A DNA stretch of 64,000 bases. Origin: Flammeovirgaceae bacterium UBA1842 (GTDB lineage: Bacteria > Bacteroidota > Bacteroidia > Cytophagales > Cyclobacteriaceae). The stretch spans positions 1 through 64,000 of the forward strand of contig DDIU01000022.1 of NCBI GenBank assembly GCA_002338655.1, written 5' to 3'. This document shows, piece by piece, positions 1 to 9,229 of this stretch. Position 1 is the stretch's first letter; every line of letters begins with the position of its first letter. The position numbers and the translations under genes are program-made. The notes below the pieces were generated by a model. That model had not been told where the DNA came from, did no database searches, and worked only from the letters and a program-made list of their open reading frames with translations.

Positions 1-305
1 TAAAAGAAGGGGGTAGCGAGCATAGCTTTGGTATTCACGTAGCTCAATTGGCTGGAATGCCCAACAAAGTGGTAATCCGGGCCAATGAGATTATGCACTT
101 TTTGGAGAAGGACAAACAAAAAAACAATACTGGAAAAAGGCTGAAAGAAGATCTTCCCAAGGCCAATTTTCAAATGAATCTTTTTGAGGCAGACCCTAAG
201 TTTAAAGCGGTAATGGCCATGATGGAAGCTTTAGATATCAATACCATTTCCCCTGTGGAAGCATTGTTAAAGCTGAATGAGATCAAAGGGGTTTTAAAAG
301 AATAA
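1..305 (+). CDS. mutS: DNA mismatch repair protein MutS, C-terminal end (partial)
   Basis: The reading frame is open from the left edge to a TAA at 303-305. The first visible residues, EGGSEHSFGIHVAQLAGMP, are the conserved end of the MutS ATPase domain, where a helix with the SFGIHVA signature helps close the dimer interface. About 70 residues of charged, less conserved tail follow. The MutS family recognises mismatched bases and recruits MutL. Only about 100 residues are visible, so the mismatch-binding and Walker motifs lie outside the window. An internal ATG at 48 is not a start, because the conserved motif begins upstream of it. Confidence 0.9.
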   Translation, partial: KEGGSEHSFGIHVAQLAGMPNKVVIRANEIMHFLEKDKQKNNTGKRLKEDLPKANFQMNLFEADPKFKAVMAMMEALDINTISPVEALLKLNEIKGVLKE

Positions 306-381
306 TCATATCATTTTCCCCTCATACTCATAAATAGAAAAAAAATCTTAAATTGTTAGTTTATGTACAACTACAATTTTA

Positions 382-2265
382 TTGATTTTGAAATACTACC
401 TTTTAGCCCTATCATTCCTACTAACACAATCCATATTTTCGCAGGAAATTGAGGATCAACAACGATTCGTAATTGATTCATTGAATAAAATTGGGCTAGA
501 TTATTCTATAAGCGATATTTCTAAATCTGATTCTATACTGAAGTCAACCCTAAAGGATGCACGTAATCTTAAATATGATTATGGGATAGCAATGGCATTA
601 AACAATCGAGGGGAAATGTTCTTACATTCAGGAAAATATGATTCTAGTTTGGTTCTTGTAGAAAAGGCCATAATTATTCGTGATAAAATTAATGACCTTA
701 AAGGACTTGGAGATTCGTATACTATAATTGGCGAAGTTCATAGGATTCAGGGCGATTATGAAAAAGCCACAGAAAATTATATAAAAGCATTAAGGTTTGC
801 TGAAGATGCTAATGACAAACAAGGACTTGCTAGGCTTAAGGTTGATATTGGTTTGGTGTATGTAGCACAAAATAAATATAAGGAAGCAAGAGTGAATTTT
901 ACCAAGGCCGCAGAGGAGCTAAGAGAACTTGGATCTATAAATCATGTCGCAGATTGTTATAATAATTTAGCCATGGTCTGCTATTATGAAGACAAATACA
1001 ATGAAGCAGCGGATTGGTTGAAAAAAGCACTTGTTATTTATGTAGAAAATAACAATGTGAAGGGGCAAGCAATTAATTCAACGAATATTGGCGCTACTTA
1101 TTCAGAAACAGGAAAGTATGATGAAGCCGAGAAGTATTTTCTGAAAGGATTGGCACTTTTTAGGCAGTTAAAAAATGAAGTATATGAAACAACGATTCTA
1201 TTGAATTTGGGTGATTTGTATCGAAAGAAAAAAGAGTTTATTCAAGCTGAAAAATATTTGAAACTAAGTCTAGAAAAGGCGATTTCATTAAAGAACAGAG
1301 AACACAAAAAATTTGCATATTCCTATTTAGCTGCCGTGTATGAAGAAACCTTCGAATATAAAAAATCGATTGAATACCTAACTTTATACAATAACATAAA
1401 AGACAGCATTATTAATGATATAAATACAAAGTCAATATCAGAATTAGAGGCAAAATATCAAAGTGAAGCTAAACAGAGAGCGTTGGATGAGCAAGAGAAA
1501 GAGATAGCACTTGCTGCAGCTGAATCAAACAAACAAAAAATTATCATATGGGCGGTGTCCATTGGTTTACTTTTGATTATTGTTTTTTCTTTCATCATCT
1601 GGAATAGACTGCGTATCAGTAACACCCAAAAACAGATCATTCAAACCAAGAATACTGAAAACGAACTGCTCCTAGGTGAGATCCATCACCGGGTAAAAAA
1701 CAATCTGCAGGTGATCTCTAGCCTACTAAGTTTGCAAGAGCGAAATACTACCGACAAAACCACGAAGGCAGCCATATTGGATGGAAAGGAGCGGGTACAA
1801 TCGATGGGATTAATCCATAATATGCTCTATCAACAAAATAATTTTTCCGGGATTAATATGAGTGAATATATCGAAAAACTGATAGCAGGGCTATTAGACT
1901 CATTCGGAAAAAAACCAGAAGACTTTGAGTTGAAGTATGATATCAAAAATATAAATCTGGATGTTGATACCGCTATACCGTTAGGCCTGATAATCAATGA
2001 GCTGGTTGTCAACGCATTAAAGCACGCTTATTCAGCCACCAAAGAGCCTAAAATTAATGTAGGGCTTAAAGAAATCAATAATCAACTCGTGCTGGAAGTT
2101 GAAGATAATGGAACAGGGGAAGTGGTGGATGTACAGTCATCAGAATCTTTTGGGATGAAACTGGTCAACTCCTTGTCCAGGCAGTTAAGGGGGACTATTG
2201 ATATAGAGCAACGGGGCGGCTTATGCTTTAAGATTGCTATCAACGATTATAAACTAATTCCTTAA
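382..2265 (+). CDS. TPR-repeat sensor histidine kinase (HisKA_2 type)
   Basis: This is a 627-residue membrane kinase. A signal-like segment at the N-terminus is followed by about seven tetratricopeptide repeats (roughly residues 55-340), recognisable by repeated A-x-x-Y-x-x-A-L patterns. A coiled coil (350-385) precedes a single membrane segment (about 387-407). The phospho-acceptor region reads GEIHHRVKNNLQVISSLL, with His435/His436, which is the HisKA_2 signature, and a HATPase domain with ELVVNALKHA and DNGTG follows. The start is a TTG at 382; a second TTG at 388 is possible. The stop is 4 nt before the LytTR regulator, so the two are probably co-transcribed partners. The signal sensed is unknown. 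Confidence 0.88.
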   Translation: MILKYYLLALSFLLTQSIFSQEIEDQQRFVIDSLNKIGLDYSISDISKSDSILKSTLKDARNLKYDYGIAMALNNRGEMFLHSGKYDSSLVLVEKAIIIRDKINDLKGLGDSYTIIGEVHRIQGDYEKATENYIKALRFAEDANDKQGLARLKVDIGLVYVAQNKYKEARVNFTKAAEELRELGSINHVADCYNNLAMVCYYEDKYNEAADWLKKALVIYVENNNVKGQAINSTNIGATYSETGKYDEAEKYFLKGLALFRQLKNEVYETTILLNLGDLYRKKKEFIQAEKYLKLSLEKAISLKNREHKKFAYSYLAAVYEETFEYKKSIEYLTLYNNIKDSIINDINTKSISELEAKYQSEAKQRALDEQEKEIALAAAESNKQKIIIWAVSIGLLLIIVFSFIIWNRLRISNTQKQIIQTKNTENELLLGEIHHRVKNNLQVISSLLSLQERNTTDKTTKAAILDGKERVQSMGLIHNMLYQQNNFSGINMSEYIEKLIAGLLDSFGKKPEDFELKYDIKNINLDVDTAIPLGLIINELVVNALKHAYSATKEPKINVGLKEINNQLVLEVEDNGTGEVVDVQSSESFGMKLVNSLSRQLRGTIDIEQRGGLCFKIAINDYKLIP

Positions 2266-2269
2266 TCCA

Positions 2270-2983
2270 ATGAAGGTGCTAATAGTAGAAGATGAAGTGT
2301 TGGTGGCCGAGGATTTAGCCGCTGATTTAAAAGAAATGGGTTTTGATGTCGCTGATATAGCTATTTCTGACGAAGAGTGCTTTGCTTTATTTGAAAAGGA
2401 ACAGCCAGATGTAATTCTGATGGACATCAGAATAAAAGGGGAAATGAATGGAATTGAAGTGGCAAAAAAACTAAAGGAAAAAACATCTACACCCATTATT
2501 TATCTGACTTCCAATACCGATCCCATTACAATGAAGCAGGCCATAGAAAGTCATCCCCAATCTTTTATTTCTAAACCATATAACAAGAAGGACCTAAAAG
2601 CCGCTATAGAAATTGCGTTTATCCATTATAATCAAAAGGAATTGGAAAGTGCCATTAAGGACAAACCACTTCAAACTTCTGTTTTTGTAAAACATGGTGA
2701 ATTCTACCAGCGAGTAGAGTTAAATGAAATTTTATACATTGAAGCGGCTGGCAGTTACAGTACGGTGGTCACTGAGCAAAAGTCATATATACTTTCTACG
2801 AACCTTCGCAACTTTGAAAGCAAAGTGGAAAATTCTAATTTCATAAGAATCCATAGGTCATACATTGTCAACATATCTAAGATTGAAGGTTATACCCAGA
2901 ACTCGGTAATTATTAACCAAAAGGAACTTCCGATAAGCCCCTCATATCGGGAAGATGTTATTAAACTGTTCAACAAAATTTAA
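2270..2983 (+). CDS. LytTR-family response regulator
   Basis: A 237-residue protein with an N-terminal receiver domain (about 1-120) and a C-terminal LytTR DNA-binding domain (about 140-237). The acidic pocket is VEDE at 6-9, the expected phosphorylation site is Asp52 in ILMDIR, and the conserved lysine is in SKPY. The LytTR part shows the usual pattern ILYIEAAGSY and IRIHRSYIVN. It lies directly after the TPR histidine kinase and is its likely partner. Its DNA targets cannot be read from the sequence. Confidence 0.9.
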   Translation: MKVLIVEDEVLVAEDLAADLKEMGFDVADIAISDEECFALFEKEQPDVILMDIRIKGEMNGIEVAKKLKEKTSTPIIYLTSNTDPITMKQAIESHPQSFISKPYNKKDLKAAIEIAFIHYNQKELESAIKDKPLQTSVFVKHGEFYQRVELNEILYIEAAGSYSTVVTEQKSYILSTNLRNFESKVENSNFIRIHRSYIVNISKIEGYTQNSVIINQKELPISPSYREDVIKLFNKI

Positions 2984-3037
2984 GGTATTATTCCTTTAGT
3001 TCGTGTATTTCTTATTCATTGAAATAGAAGTAATAAA

Positions 3038-3067
3038 AAAGGGGTTGAATGTACATTCAACCCCTTT
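3038..3067. terminator. Bidirectional terminator (perfect 30-bp palindrome)
   Basis: A perfect inverted repeat runs from AAAGGGGTTGAATGT to its complement ACATTCAACCCCTTT. It has A-rich sequence on the left and T-rich on the right. It lies between two convergent genes and can end transcription from both sides. Confidence 0.85.
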
Positions 3068-3086
3068 CTGTATATAAACCAATAGT

Positions 3087-5054
3087 TTATGGCAATTTAA
3101 TATCACCACCGGTATTGTTAGTATAGGTATTAGTAGTACTAGATGTGACAGGATCATATTTACCTAGAAACACTTGAACTCCGTACCCCGCGCTGTTGCT
3201 TACAGTATTATTTTCAAACGAATAATTTGTCTGAGGGTATGCCGCAAATTCTGAACTGGAATTAAATAATACATTCGTTTTTTCACCGCCAGACAAGGCA
3301 TTTTCACCACCATTATTGATAGTGCAATAGGACATTTTATAGGTGCCAAGGAGGTTTATCCCATTCCAAGAACCTGGAGCATTGTTTTCCCCTTCAAATA
3401 CTATGGGGTCAGCAACCGTGCCTTCGGCTATAATCCCGGTATTTACGGTTAATGTTGTTCCTGATTGAAATTTAATATGAACCCCAGGACTAAGGGTTAA
3501 CTGACTCGAAGTCACTGTGAGGTTCTCCGTCACTAAATATGCAACGCCATCTCCTAGATCGATCCAAGGTGAGGATACATTGTTAGTAGAAGGCCTCAAT
3601 GCTATGGGGGTATTACTTGACCATGTATTACCAGTCTTGATGATACTGCCTACCATCCCAAAAGGAAGGCTAACATCATTGTTTGTAGTGTTGGTAAATG
3701 TAGTCCCAGACACTTCTGCATTACTCGTCTGAGAGTCTAAATACACTCCATATCCTTCACTATTAGTGATTTCACAATTTTTAACCTGTACCGCAGTGGA
3801 GAAAGCACCATAAACTGCTGCTTTTTCGGTAGTAGTGAAACTGCCAGTATCGTGTGTTGCACTTCCTGCCCCTGTAATTGTTACATCATTGAGCAATGCA
3901 TTGACAGAAGCTGCTATTCCTTTCCAGCTCGCCCCATTCAACCCTTCGATGGTGGTACTGTTGATACTCATCTCGGTGCCAACTATTCCTGCTCCTTCCT
4001 TCATGTAGATGGTAGCGGAACTTGTAGATATTGGTGAGCCTGCTGTGAAGTCGCCATCAATTAAATACTTGCGATTAGAAAAGAGAAATGTGCCAGTAAC
4101 ACTACCTTCCGTTACACCTGCTCCGCTGGTAGTAAGATGGATGTATTCATTTCCAGTTACCTCCTGAATATTATTCATTTTAGGCAGGTATCCAATTGGG
4201 GCTTTAACCGGAATTTTCCCATCAATTGTAGCAACTCCAGCAGATATGTCCCAATTACTTGAAGTAGTAGGTGTGAGCACCATACCCAAATCACTTATTG
4301 TATTGGTGATAATCATGTAGGCACTCAAGTAGAGATTTCCACTGTTGGTAAAGGTGATGGCCGCAGCCTCCTGTCCAGAAAAAGCCGCACTTCCTGCCTT
4401 GTCAATTGTTAAGGAATTAACATTTCCATTAATGACACCACCATCAACCAACAGACCTTTCCAGCCAGCTGCACTAGCTTGTAATAATATAGTAGAATTA
4501 ATGTTAAAAGATCCGTTAACAATAATGCCAGCCCCATCAGCAATGGAGATCGTTACATCTTGGCCACTCTCTACGTTTAGTGTTTTACCGGCTGGTATGG
4601 TGAAGTCCGCATTAATTAAATAATCAGGCCCTCCAAAATTGCCATCAATATCTTTCAAATTGAGTTCATCTCCAGTAAAAGAACTGGCATCCAAGACCAA
4701 AGCACCAGTCACGGTGATTTGAACCGTAGCCTCATCAAATTGTCCATTAGAAGTAATGCGCAGTGTGAATGTGTATATATTATTTTTTTCAGGTGTAAAA
4801 GTGACAATAGCTTCACTTATACTTGATAGGTTTATGGACTCACTTCCGTTATAGATCCATTCATAACTAAATCCTTCTGGTCCTGTAGATGCGGAACCGT
4901 CCAAGGTGACTTCTGTAAAGGGGGCTACGGTTTGGTTCGCCCCTGCATCAGCTACTAAAGTGTTTGCGATAGGTTGAAATATATCTTCTGGGCTGCTACA
5001 GCCAAAAAGCACACTTAAGAAAGTAAGTGTATAAATAAAACTTTTGATGTTCAT
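3087..5054 (-). CDS. Secreted lipoprotein with PKD domain and beta-helix repeats
   Basis: A 655-residue protein with a lipoprotein signal peptide ending in the lipobox LFGC (Cys19). A PKD-type Ig-like domain follows at about 33-115 (LDGSASTGPEGFSYEW). The rest is threonine/asparagine/glycine-rich and looks like a right-handed beta-helix. Three diverged copies of a module of about 180 residues can be seen. Each contains an IPAG or LSPG turn, a WKGI/WNGI segment and an SxGYGV segment near its end (about 120-310, 315-465, 475-655). There is no type IX C-terminal sorting domain. Residues after the Cys (SSPED) are only weakly like a surface-export signal. The function, perhaps binding or adhesion, is not known. 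Confidence 0.75.
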   Translation of the reverse strand: MNIKSFIYTLTFLSVLFGCSSPEDIFQPIANTLVADAGANQTVAPFTEVTLDGSASTGPEGFSYEWIYNGSESINLSSISEAIVTFTPEKNNIYTFTLRITSNGQFDEATVQITVTGALVLDASSFTGDELNLKDIDGNFGGPDYLINADFTIPAGKTLNVESGQDVTISIADGAGIIVNGSFNINSTILLQASAAGWKGLLVDGGVINGNVNSLTIDKAGSAAFSGQEAAAITFTNSGNLYLSAYMIITNTISDLGMVLTPTTSSNWDISAGVATIDGKIPVKAPIGYLPKMNNIQEVTGNEYIHLTTSGAGVTEGSVTGTFLFSNRKYLIDGDFTAGSPISTSSATIYMKEGAGIVGTEMSINSTTIEGLNGASWKGIAASVNALLNDVTITGAGSATHDTGSFTTTEKAAVYGAFSTAVQVKNCEITNSEGYGVYLDSQTSNAEVSGTTFTNTTNNDVSLPFGMVGSIIKTGNTWSSNTPIALRPSTNNVSSPWIDLGDGVAYLVTENLTVTSSQLTLSPGVHIKFQSGTTLTVNTGIIAEGTVADPIVFEGENNAPGSWNGINLLGTYKMSYCTINNGGENALSGGEKTNVLFNSSSEFAAYPQTNYSFENNTVSNSAGYGVQVFLGKYDPVTSSTTNTYTNNTGGDIKLP

Positions 5055-5266
5055 AATTGATAATAAATTTAGTTTAATCTAACAATCCATAAATTGACAA
5101 AAATTCAGACGATTAAAATATGATATTTGTCAGTTGATCTTAATTATTTGTGAAAAGCAGGTTTTTTTTTGTGATGTGAGTGGCCTCAATTTGTAAAAAC
5201 CCCATTATCAAATGGTTTTTCAAATTATTGATATTGAACATTTAGGAGCTACTTCCAATATATTCT

Positions 5267-5274
5267 TAACTTTG
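5267..5274 (+). promoter_or_regulatory. Putative promoter -7 box TAACTTTG
   Basis: The sequence matches the Bacteroidota -7 consensus TAnnTTTG and lies 22 nt upstream of the desaturase ATG. No TTG is found at the ideal -33 spacing, so only the -7 element is supported. Confidence 0.45.
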
Positions 5275-5296
5275 TACCGCACTAAAAATCAGTGGC

Positions 5297-6223
5297 ATGG
5301 CAGAATCAGTAACATTAGAAAATCGAAGAAAGCCTATTATAAAGCAGGAAATTGCTTTTACTATAATCCACCTATTGCCCCTAGCAGCTATTTGGACAGG
5401 TGCTACATTGTTTGATTGGATGCTTTGTATTGCTCTGTATTTATTCCGGATGTTCTGGATAACCGGGGGCTATCACCGTTATTTTGCTCATAAATCTTAT
5501 AAGACCTCAAGGTTCTTTCAATTTATCATCGCCTTCATGGCGCAGACTTCAGCTCAAAAAGGGGCACTGTGGTGGGCTGCGCATCACCGTCATCATCATC
5601 GCCACAGTGACACACCAAAAGATCCGCATTCGATGAAACTATATGGCTTTTGGTATTCACATGTGGGCTGGATAATAGGCCCTGATTATAAAGAAACTGA
5701 CTACAAAACTATTGGTGACTTTGCTAAATACCCAGAACTGGTGTGGCTCAATAAGCATTATTTGGTTCCGCCAACAATTTTGGCCATAGTAGTAATGGCA
5801 TTGGGCGGGTATTTCAATGGCGGGGACGTGATGCTAATGTTTACCCATCATGGGTTCTCTGCTTTATTTGTTGGATTTTTTCTTAGTACGGTAATTACCT
5901 ATCACGGCACCTTTTCTATCAACTCCATAATGCACAAGTTTGGAAAACAACGGTATGTTACCGGTGACGAGTCCAAAAACAGCCTTTGGCTAGCGTTGTT
6001 AACACTGGGAGAAGGGTGGCATAACAACCATCATTATTATGAGAGTGCCTCCAGGCAAGGGTTTTTTTGGTGGGAGATTGATATCACCTATTATGGACTG
6101 AAGGTCCTAAGTTGGTTAGGTCTAATCTGGGATTTGAAGGGGGTTCCCAACCACATTAAGTATTCTAAAAATAAGGCTCACGCTAAAGAATTGGCCGCTG
6201 AGATGAAGAAAGAAGCTGCTTAA
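5297..6223 (+). CDS. Membrane fatty-acid (acyl-CoA) desaturase
   Basis: A 308-residue membrane desaturase of the stearoyl/delta-9 family, which inserts a double bond into acyl chains with a di-iron centre. The three histidine boxes are visible: HRYFAH (about residue 60), HHRHHHRHSD (about 96) and HNNHHYYE (near 240). Hydrophobic segments flank them, as expected for an integral membrane protein. The length is normal for the family. The start is an ATG at 5297 with a -7 box just upstream. It is a single-gene unit and probably tunes membrane fluidity. Confidence 0.9.
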   Translation: MAESVTLENRRKPIIKQEIAFTIIHLLPLAAIWTGATLFDWMLCIALYLFRMFWITGGYHRYFAHKSYKTSRFFQFIIAFMAQTSAQKGALWWAAHHRHHHRHSDTPKDPHSMKLYGFWYSHVGWIIGPDYKETDYKTIGDFAKYPELVWLNKHYLVPPTILAIVVMALGGYFNGGDVMLMFTHHGFSALFVGFFLSTVITYHGTFSINSIMHKFGKQRYVTGDESKNSLWLALLTLGEGWHNNHHYYESASRQGFFWWEIDITYYGLKVLSWLGLIWDLKGVPNHIKYSKNKAHAKELAAEMKKEAA

Positions 6224-6285
6224 ACCTTCGCAAAATCAGTTACTATTTAGTATCTTGCCAGATTAAGTATATTAATTACTATAGT

Positions 6286-6900
6286 TTGGGCATAAAAACG
6301 AAACACATACTGCTAATATGTACAGCATTTCTTTTACTGTACACTCCTACTCTAGCTCAGAATCTGACCAATAAAAACATTCCAGATGAAGTAGCTCTGG
6401 CAGCTGCTAAAGCTTTAAGTTTTTATCCTGAGTTGGATAATTATCAAATAGATTTTGTGTTCAAAAAAAGCTTGAATAACAGGGTAATGCAAGCTCAACC
6501 AAAGTTCAAAACACTATTGGCCAATAAGCAAAACCGTCAGTATCGGATTATGATGAGTAAAAACCTGTTGATGAAAGATACCACTATGATATTGGACCAA
6601 CTTCCATTTGATATTTTGGTAGGATGGTTTGCTCATGAACTCGGCCACATCATGGACTACAAAGAACGGAGCTCGATTAATCTGGTAAGGTTTGGGTTTA
6701 ACTACCTCACTTCCACCCCATTTTTAAAAAGATCGGAGCGGAAGGCGGATGCCTATGCCGTAAAGCATGGCCTGGGAGATCAATTGATTAAAACCAAAAA
6801 TTACATTCTCCATAAGTCCAATTTCACTACTGCCTACAAAGCCAAAATTGAAGAACTCTACCCTTCTCCAGAAGATATTACCGCCTGGGCGGAAGAGTAA
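6286..6900 (+). CDS. Secreted zinc metalloprotease-like protein (HELGH)
   Basis: A 204-residue protein starting at a TTG, with a clear signal peptide ending near TLAQ (about residue 25). It carries the zinc-binding motif HELGH and, about 40 residues later, SERKADAYAVKHG. This gives the arrangement HExxH...E/D-x-x-A-D typical of gluzincins such as M48. There is no membrane segment beyond the signal, so it probably acts in the periplasm. It is shorter than classic M48 proteases, and the substrate is unknown. The next gene downstream is a broken beta-barrel. Confidence 0.6.
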   Translation: MGIKTKHILLICTAFLLLYTPTLAQNLTNKNIPDEVALAAAKALSFYPELDNYQIDFVFKKSLNNRVMQAQPKFKTLLANKQNRQYRIMMSKNLLMKDTTMILDQLPFDILVGWFAHELGHIMDYKERSSINLVRFGFNYLTSTPFLKRSERKADAYAVKHGLGDQLIKTKNYILHKSNFTTAYKAKIEELYPSPEDITAWAEE

Positions 6901-6977
6901 AACACCCATCATTTATAATTAAAAAGTGACTTAATCACTTAGTCTTCGTCACAATAGAATTACGCTATTCTTTGTTG

Positions 6978-7755
6978 ATGAAAAAGTGCTTACAATTTGC
7001 TATTGTATTATTTTCTTCACCTGTCTTTTCGCAATTGCTGTATCCGGAAAGTTATGCCATCATACTTGATACCACTCGACATTTCAAAGGATCAATATCC
7101 CCCTCCTTTGAAATTAAAACACCAAAAGAAACCTATATAGAAATTAACAATACTGCTGATTTCGCCTATCGGTTTAAAAATTATAGTATTATTCTAGCCA
7201 ATAAATTTGAACTCACTAAAAATGGATCTGAAACTATCCTTAGTGGTGGCTTTGTTTATCTCAAATTAAAAGCATTTTTTGATGCGCCATGGGTTCTTGA
7301 GCACTATGGGCAATACCAATGGGCGGATGCTCGGGGTCTTCAACAAAAATATGCCGTGGGGAGTAATTTGCGATACAAAATATACAAGAAACCAATTTGT
7401 GGGTATAGGCCCATTTTATGAACGTGAAGAATGGAATAATGATGGCGTACCCGATGATCGACTGCCTTCTGACATGAGAAAGATTGCAAAGGATTTAATC
7501 AAGCTCAATTTCTATATAAGTGCCAAACAAACGATATCGGAGAAGTTGAAACTGGAGGGTGCTTTTTATTACCAAGATGCATTTGAAAATCTGTTTGAAG
7601 CCTATAGAATAGGTGCTAGTGCCGGATCTTCCTATCAGATTACAGAACATGTAGCATTTGGTGTTCAATATAGAATGCTCTATGATGATAGACCTGTTGT
7701 CCCTGTTGATAAGATATGGTATAACACTTACACGGAATTGCAGGTTACTTTTTGA
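6978..7755 (+). pseudogene. Frameshifted outer-membrane beta-barrel-like protein
   Basis: The gene begins at ATG 6978 with a signal peptide (ending VFSQ). It reads in one frame to about 7390 and continues in the +1 frame to the TGA at 7753-7755. The first frame ends at 7421 after an unlikely tail (KKPICGYRPIL). The other frame has a natural continuation, NQFVGIGPFYEREEW. Removing one A from the AAA at about 7385-7390 joins them into a protein of about 258 residues made of alternating beta strands, like DUF481-type barrels. It may be a true inactivating mutation or a sequencing error. No slippery heptamer is seen. Confidence 0.65.
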
Positions 7756-7808
7756 AGTATTGAGCTTTTCGGATTTGCTCTAACTTTGGGTTTAGTACTT
7801 AACCCTTA

Positions 7809-8261
7809 TTATTTTTTGATTGCACTGATAAAAATCCATACAATAAACAGGAATTGCAAGGGGATTCTAAACCACAAATAAATAAGACCATTTCCATCAA
7901 ATGTTCCTTTTTGGTAATTCACATTATGCATAGAAGCATATATATTGGCAGGTAACATTAGCAGGAGAAAAACAATAAGGGCCCATCCTGATATGGTTTG
8001 AAATTTAGGAATTAGTAAACCTAATGCTAATAGTATTTCAAATATTCCAGTTAGGTAAACTACACTTTCCTTAAGAGGAATAAATTCAGGTATCATCATT
8101 GACATTCCTTTTGTAAAGGCAAAATGTCCAATAGCTGTAAAAAGAAGCATTATTGACATTGCAATTCTTGCAGATAAGGCAACATCATACTTTTTTCTAG
8201 GGATCTTAATTACGAAAATCGAGATTGCAAAACTTAATATAAGTACAATTAGTGGCTTCAT
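7809..8261 (-). CDS. DoxX-like membrane protein
   Basis: A 150-residue protein with four hydrophobic segments and the DoxX-family pattern: an AIGHFAFTKGM loop, a YLTGIFEILLALGLL helix and a LPANIYASMH motif near the third segment. The family is made of small membrane proteins whose precise role is unclear. Its start is 64 nt after the stop of the Crp-like regulator on the same strand, so the two are likely co-transcribed. Confidence 0.75.
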   Translation of the reverse strand: MKPLIVLILSFAISIFVIKIPRKKYDVALSARIAMSIMLLFTAIGHFAFTKGMSMMIPEFIPLKESVVYLTGIFEILLALGLLIPKFQTISGWALIVFLLLMLPANIYASMHNVNYQKGTFDGNGLIYLWFRIPLQFLFIVWIFISAIKK

Positions 8262-8324
8262 GATTTTTTAGATTATTGAAATACAAATTTCAGAAAACAC
8301 CTAGATGAAAACCATGAACCCAAG

Positions 8325-8891
8325 TTAAGTAATGCGGCTTCTTATTCTGCTCAATGCTTGTGGGGTAACGCCAATGTAGGAGGCAATATATTTTAATGGA
8401 ATTTGCTGGAGTAACTTTGGACGGTCAGAGAATAAGTCTAAATATCGTTCTTCTGCTGTTTTACTTAATAGGGAAAGTTCTCGTTTTGATTTTATTAGGA
8501 ACATATTTTCGGCCATTTTACGTCCGATAATATTTCCGCTGTTTGTCCTTGCATAGACCTCTTGCAAGTCTTTGCGGGAAATTTTCCACAGCGTGGTTTC
8601 CGTCAAAGTTTCAATTTGGTATTCAGAAGGGAATTGAGTTAAAAATGAATCATAACCTGTGACGAATTCATTTTCGAATAAGAAACCAAACGTTAAATCG
8701 GATTCTTCTCTAGGAACATAAAGTCTAACTAACCCTTTTGTTATAAATGATAAATGGTTTTCAACCTCTCCAAATTTTAATAAAACAGAATGTTTTTTAA
8801 GTTTTACCTCTTGCAATTTTGAGGAAAAAAACTGCCAATCAGAATCGTTAATTGGAGTGATATTTTCAATAAACTTTCTGATTTCGTTCAT
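8325..8891 (-). CDS. Crp/Fnr-family transcriptional regulator
   Basis: A 188-residue protein with an N-terminal cyclic-nucleotide-binding-like beta-roll (about 20-125; SVLLKFGEVENHLSFI and a GLVRLYV strand). A C-terminal helix-turn-helix reads IPLKYIASYIGVTPQALSRIRS. The length and layout match the small Crp-like regulators common in Bacteroidota. The cAMP-contact residues of true Crp are not obvious, so the ligand is unknown. The DoxX-like gene downstream is a likely target. Confidence 0.85.
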   Translation of the reverse strand: MNEIRKFIENITPINDSDWQFFSSKLQEVKLKKHSVLLKFGEVENHLSFITKGLVRLYVPREESDLTFGFLFENEFVTGYDSFLTQFPSEYQIETLTETTLWKISRKDLQEVYARTNSGNIIGRKMAENMFLIKSKRELSLLSKTAEERYLDLFSDRPKLLQQIPLKYIASYIGVTPQALSRIRSRIT

Positions 8892-8953
8892 TCGGGATGT
8901 ATTGTGTGCTTGTCCAAGATTATTTTATATTAATTACTATTTGGTTTTAAAAC

Positions 8954-8990
8954 AAAAAACCCCTGAGAATCTTCCGATTAACAGGGGTTT
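8954..8990 (-). terminator. Rho-independent terminator of the tRNA unit
   Basis: Read on the minus strand, AAACCCCTG pairs with CAGGGGTTT across a 16-nt loop and is followed by a T run. It lies just downstream of tRNA-Leu. Confidence 0.85.
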
Positions 8991-8993
8991 ATG

Positions 8994-9078
8994 TACCCGG
9001 AGCGGGACTTGAACCCGCACGACCGCAATGGTCACAGGATTTTAAGTCCTGCGTGTCTACCAATTCCACCATCCGGGC
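8994..9078 (-). tRNA. tRNA-Leu (anticodon UAA)
   Basis: On the minus strand an 85-nt cloverleaf begins GCCCGGA and ends TCCGGGT plus discriminator A. The anticodon stem-loop is GGACTTAAAATCC with anticodon TAA. A long variable arm (GTGACCATTGCGGTC region) marks it as a class II tRNA. The T loop is GTTCAAGTC. CCA is not encoded. It reads leucine UUA codons. Confidence 0.95.
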
Positions 9079-9080
9079 AT

Positions 9081-9106
9081 CAAAAAGAAAGCCACGCTAG
9101 CGTGGC
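9081..9106 (-). terminator. Palindromic hairpin between the two tRNAs
   Basis: The perfect 16-bp palindrome GCCACGCTAGCGTGGC (9091-9106) is followed on the minus strand by TTTCTTTTTG. It could terminate part of the transcription after tRNA-Gly, or serve as a processing hairpin. Confidence 0.5.
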
Positions 9107-9117
9107 CAATTTTTTTG

Positions 9118-9190
9118 AGCGGGAGACGGGGTTCGAACCCGCGACCTCAACCTTGGCAAGGTTGCGCTCTACCAGCTGAGCTACTCTCGC
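9118..9190 (-). tRNA. tRNA-Gly (anticodon GCC)
   Basis: On the minus strand a 73-nt cloverleaf begins GCGAGAG and ends CTCCCGC plus discriminator T. The anticodon loop CTTGCCAAG gives anticodon GCC. D arm AGCTCAGCTGGTAGAGC and T loop TTCGAAC are standard. The acceptor stem has one A-C mismatch (position 4 with 69). CCA is not encoded. Confidence 0.95.
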
Positions 9191-9229
9191 TTATAATGCT
9201 TACTCAAAGGCGTTTCCTTCAAGTGGGTG

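Noticed and set aside
3517..4623. Plus-strand open frames opposite the beta-helix lipoprotein
   Set aside because: They are antisense shadows of a continuous 655-residue gene with a signal peptide and domains.
7370..7421. Programmed ribosomal frameshift in the beta-barrel gene
   Set aside because: No slippery heptamer or downstream pseudoknot is visible; a simple one-base insertion explains it.
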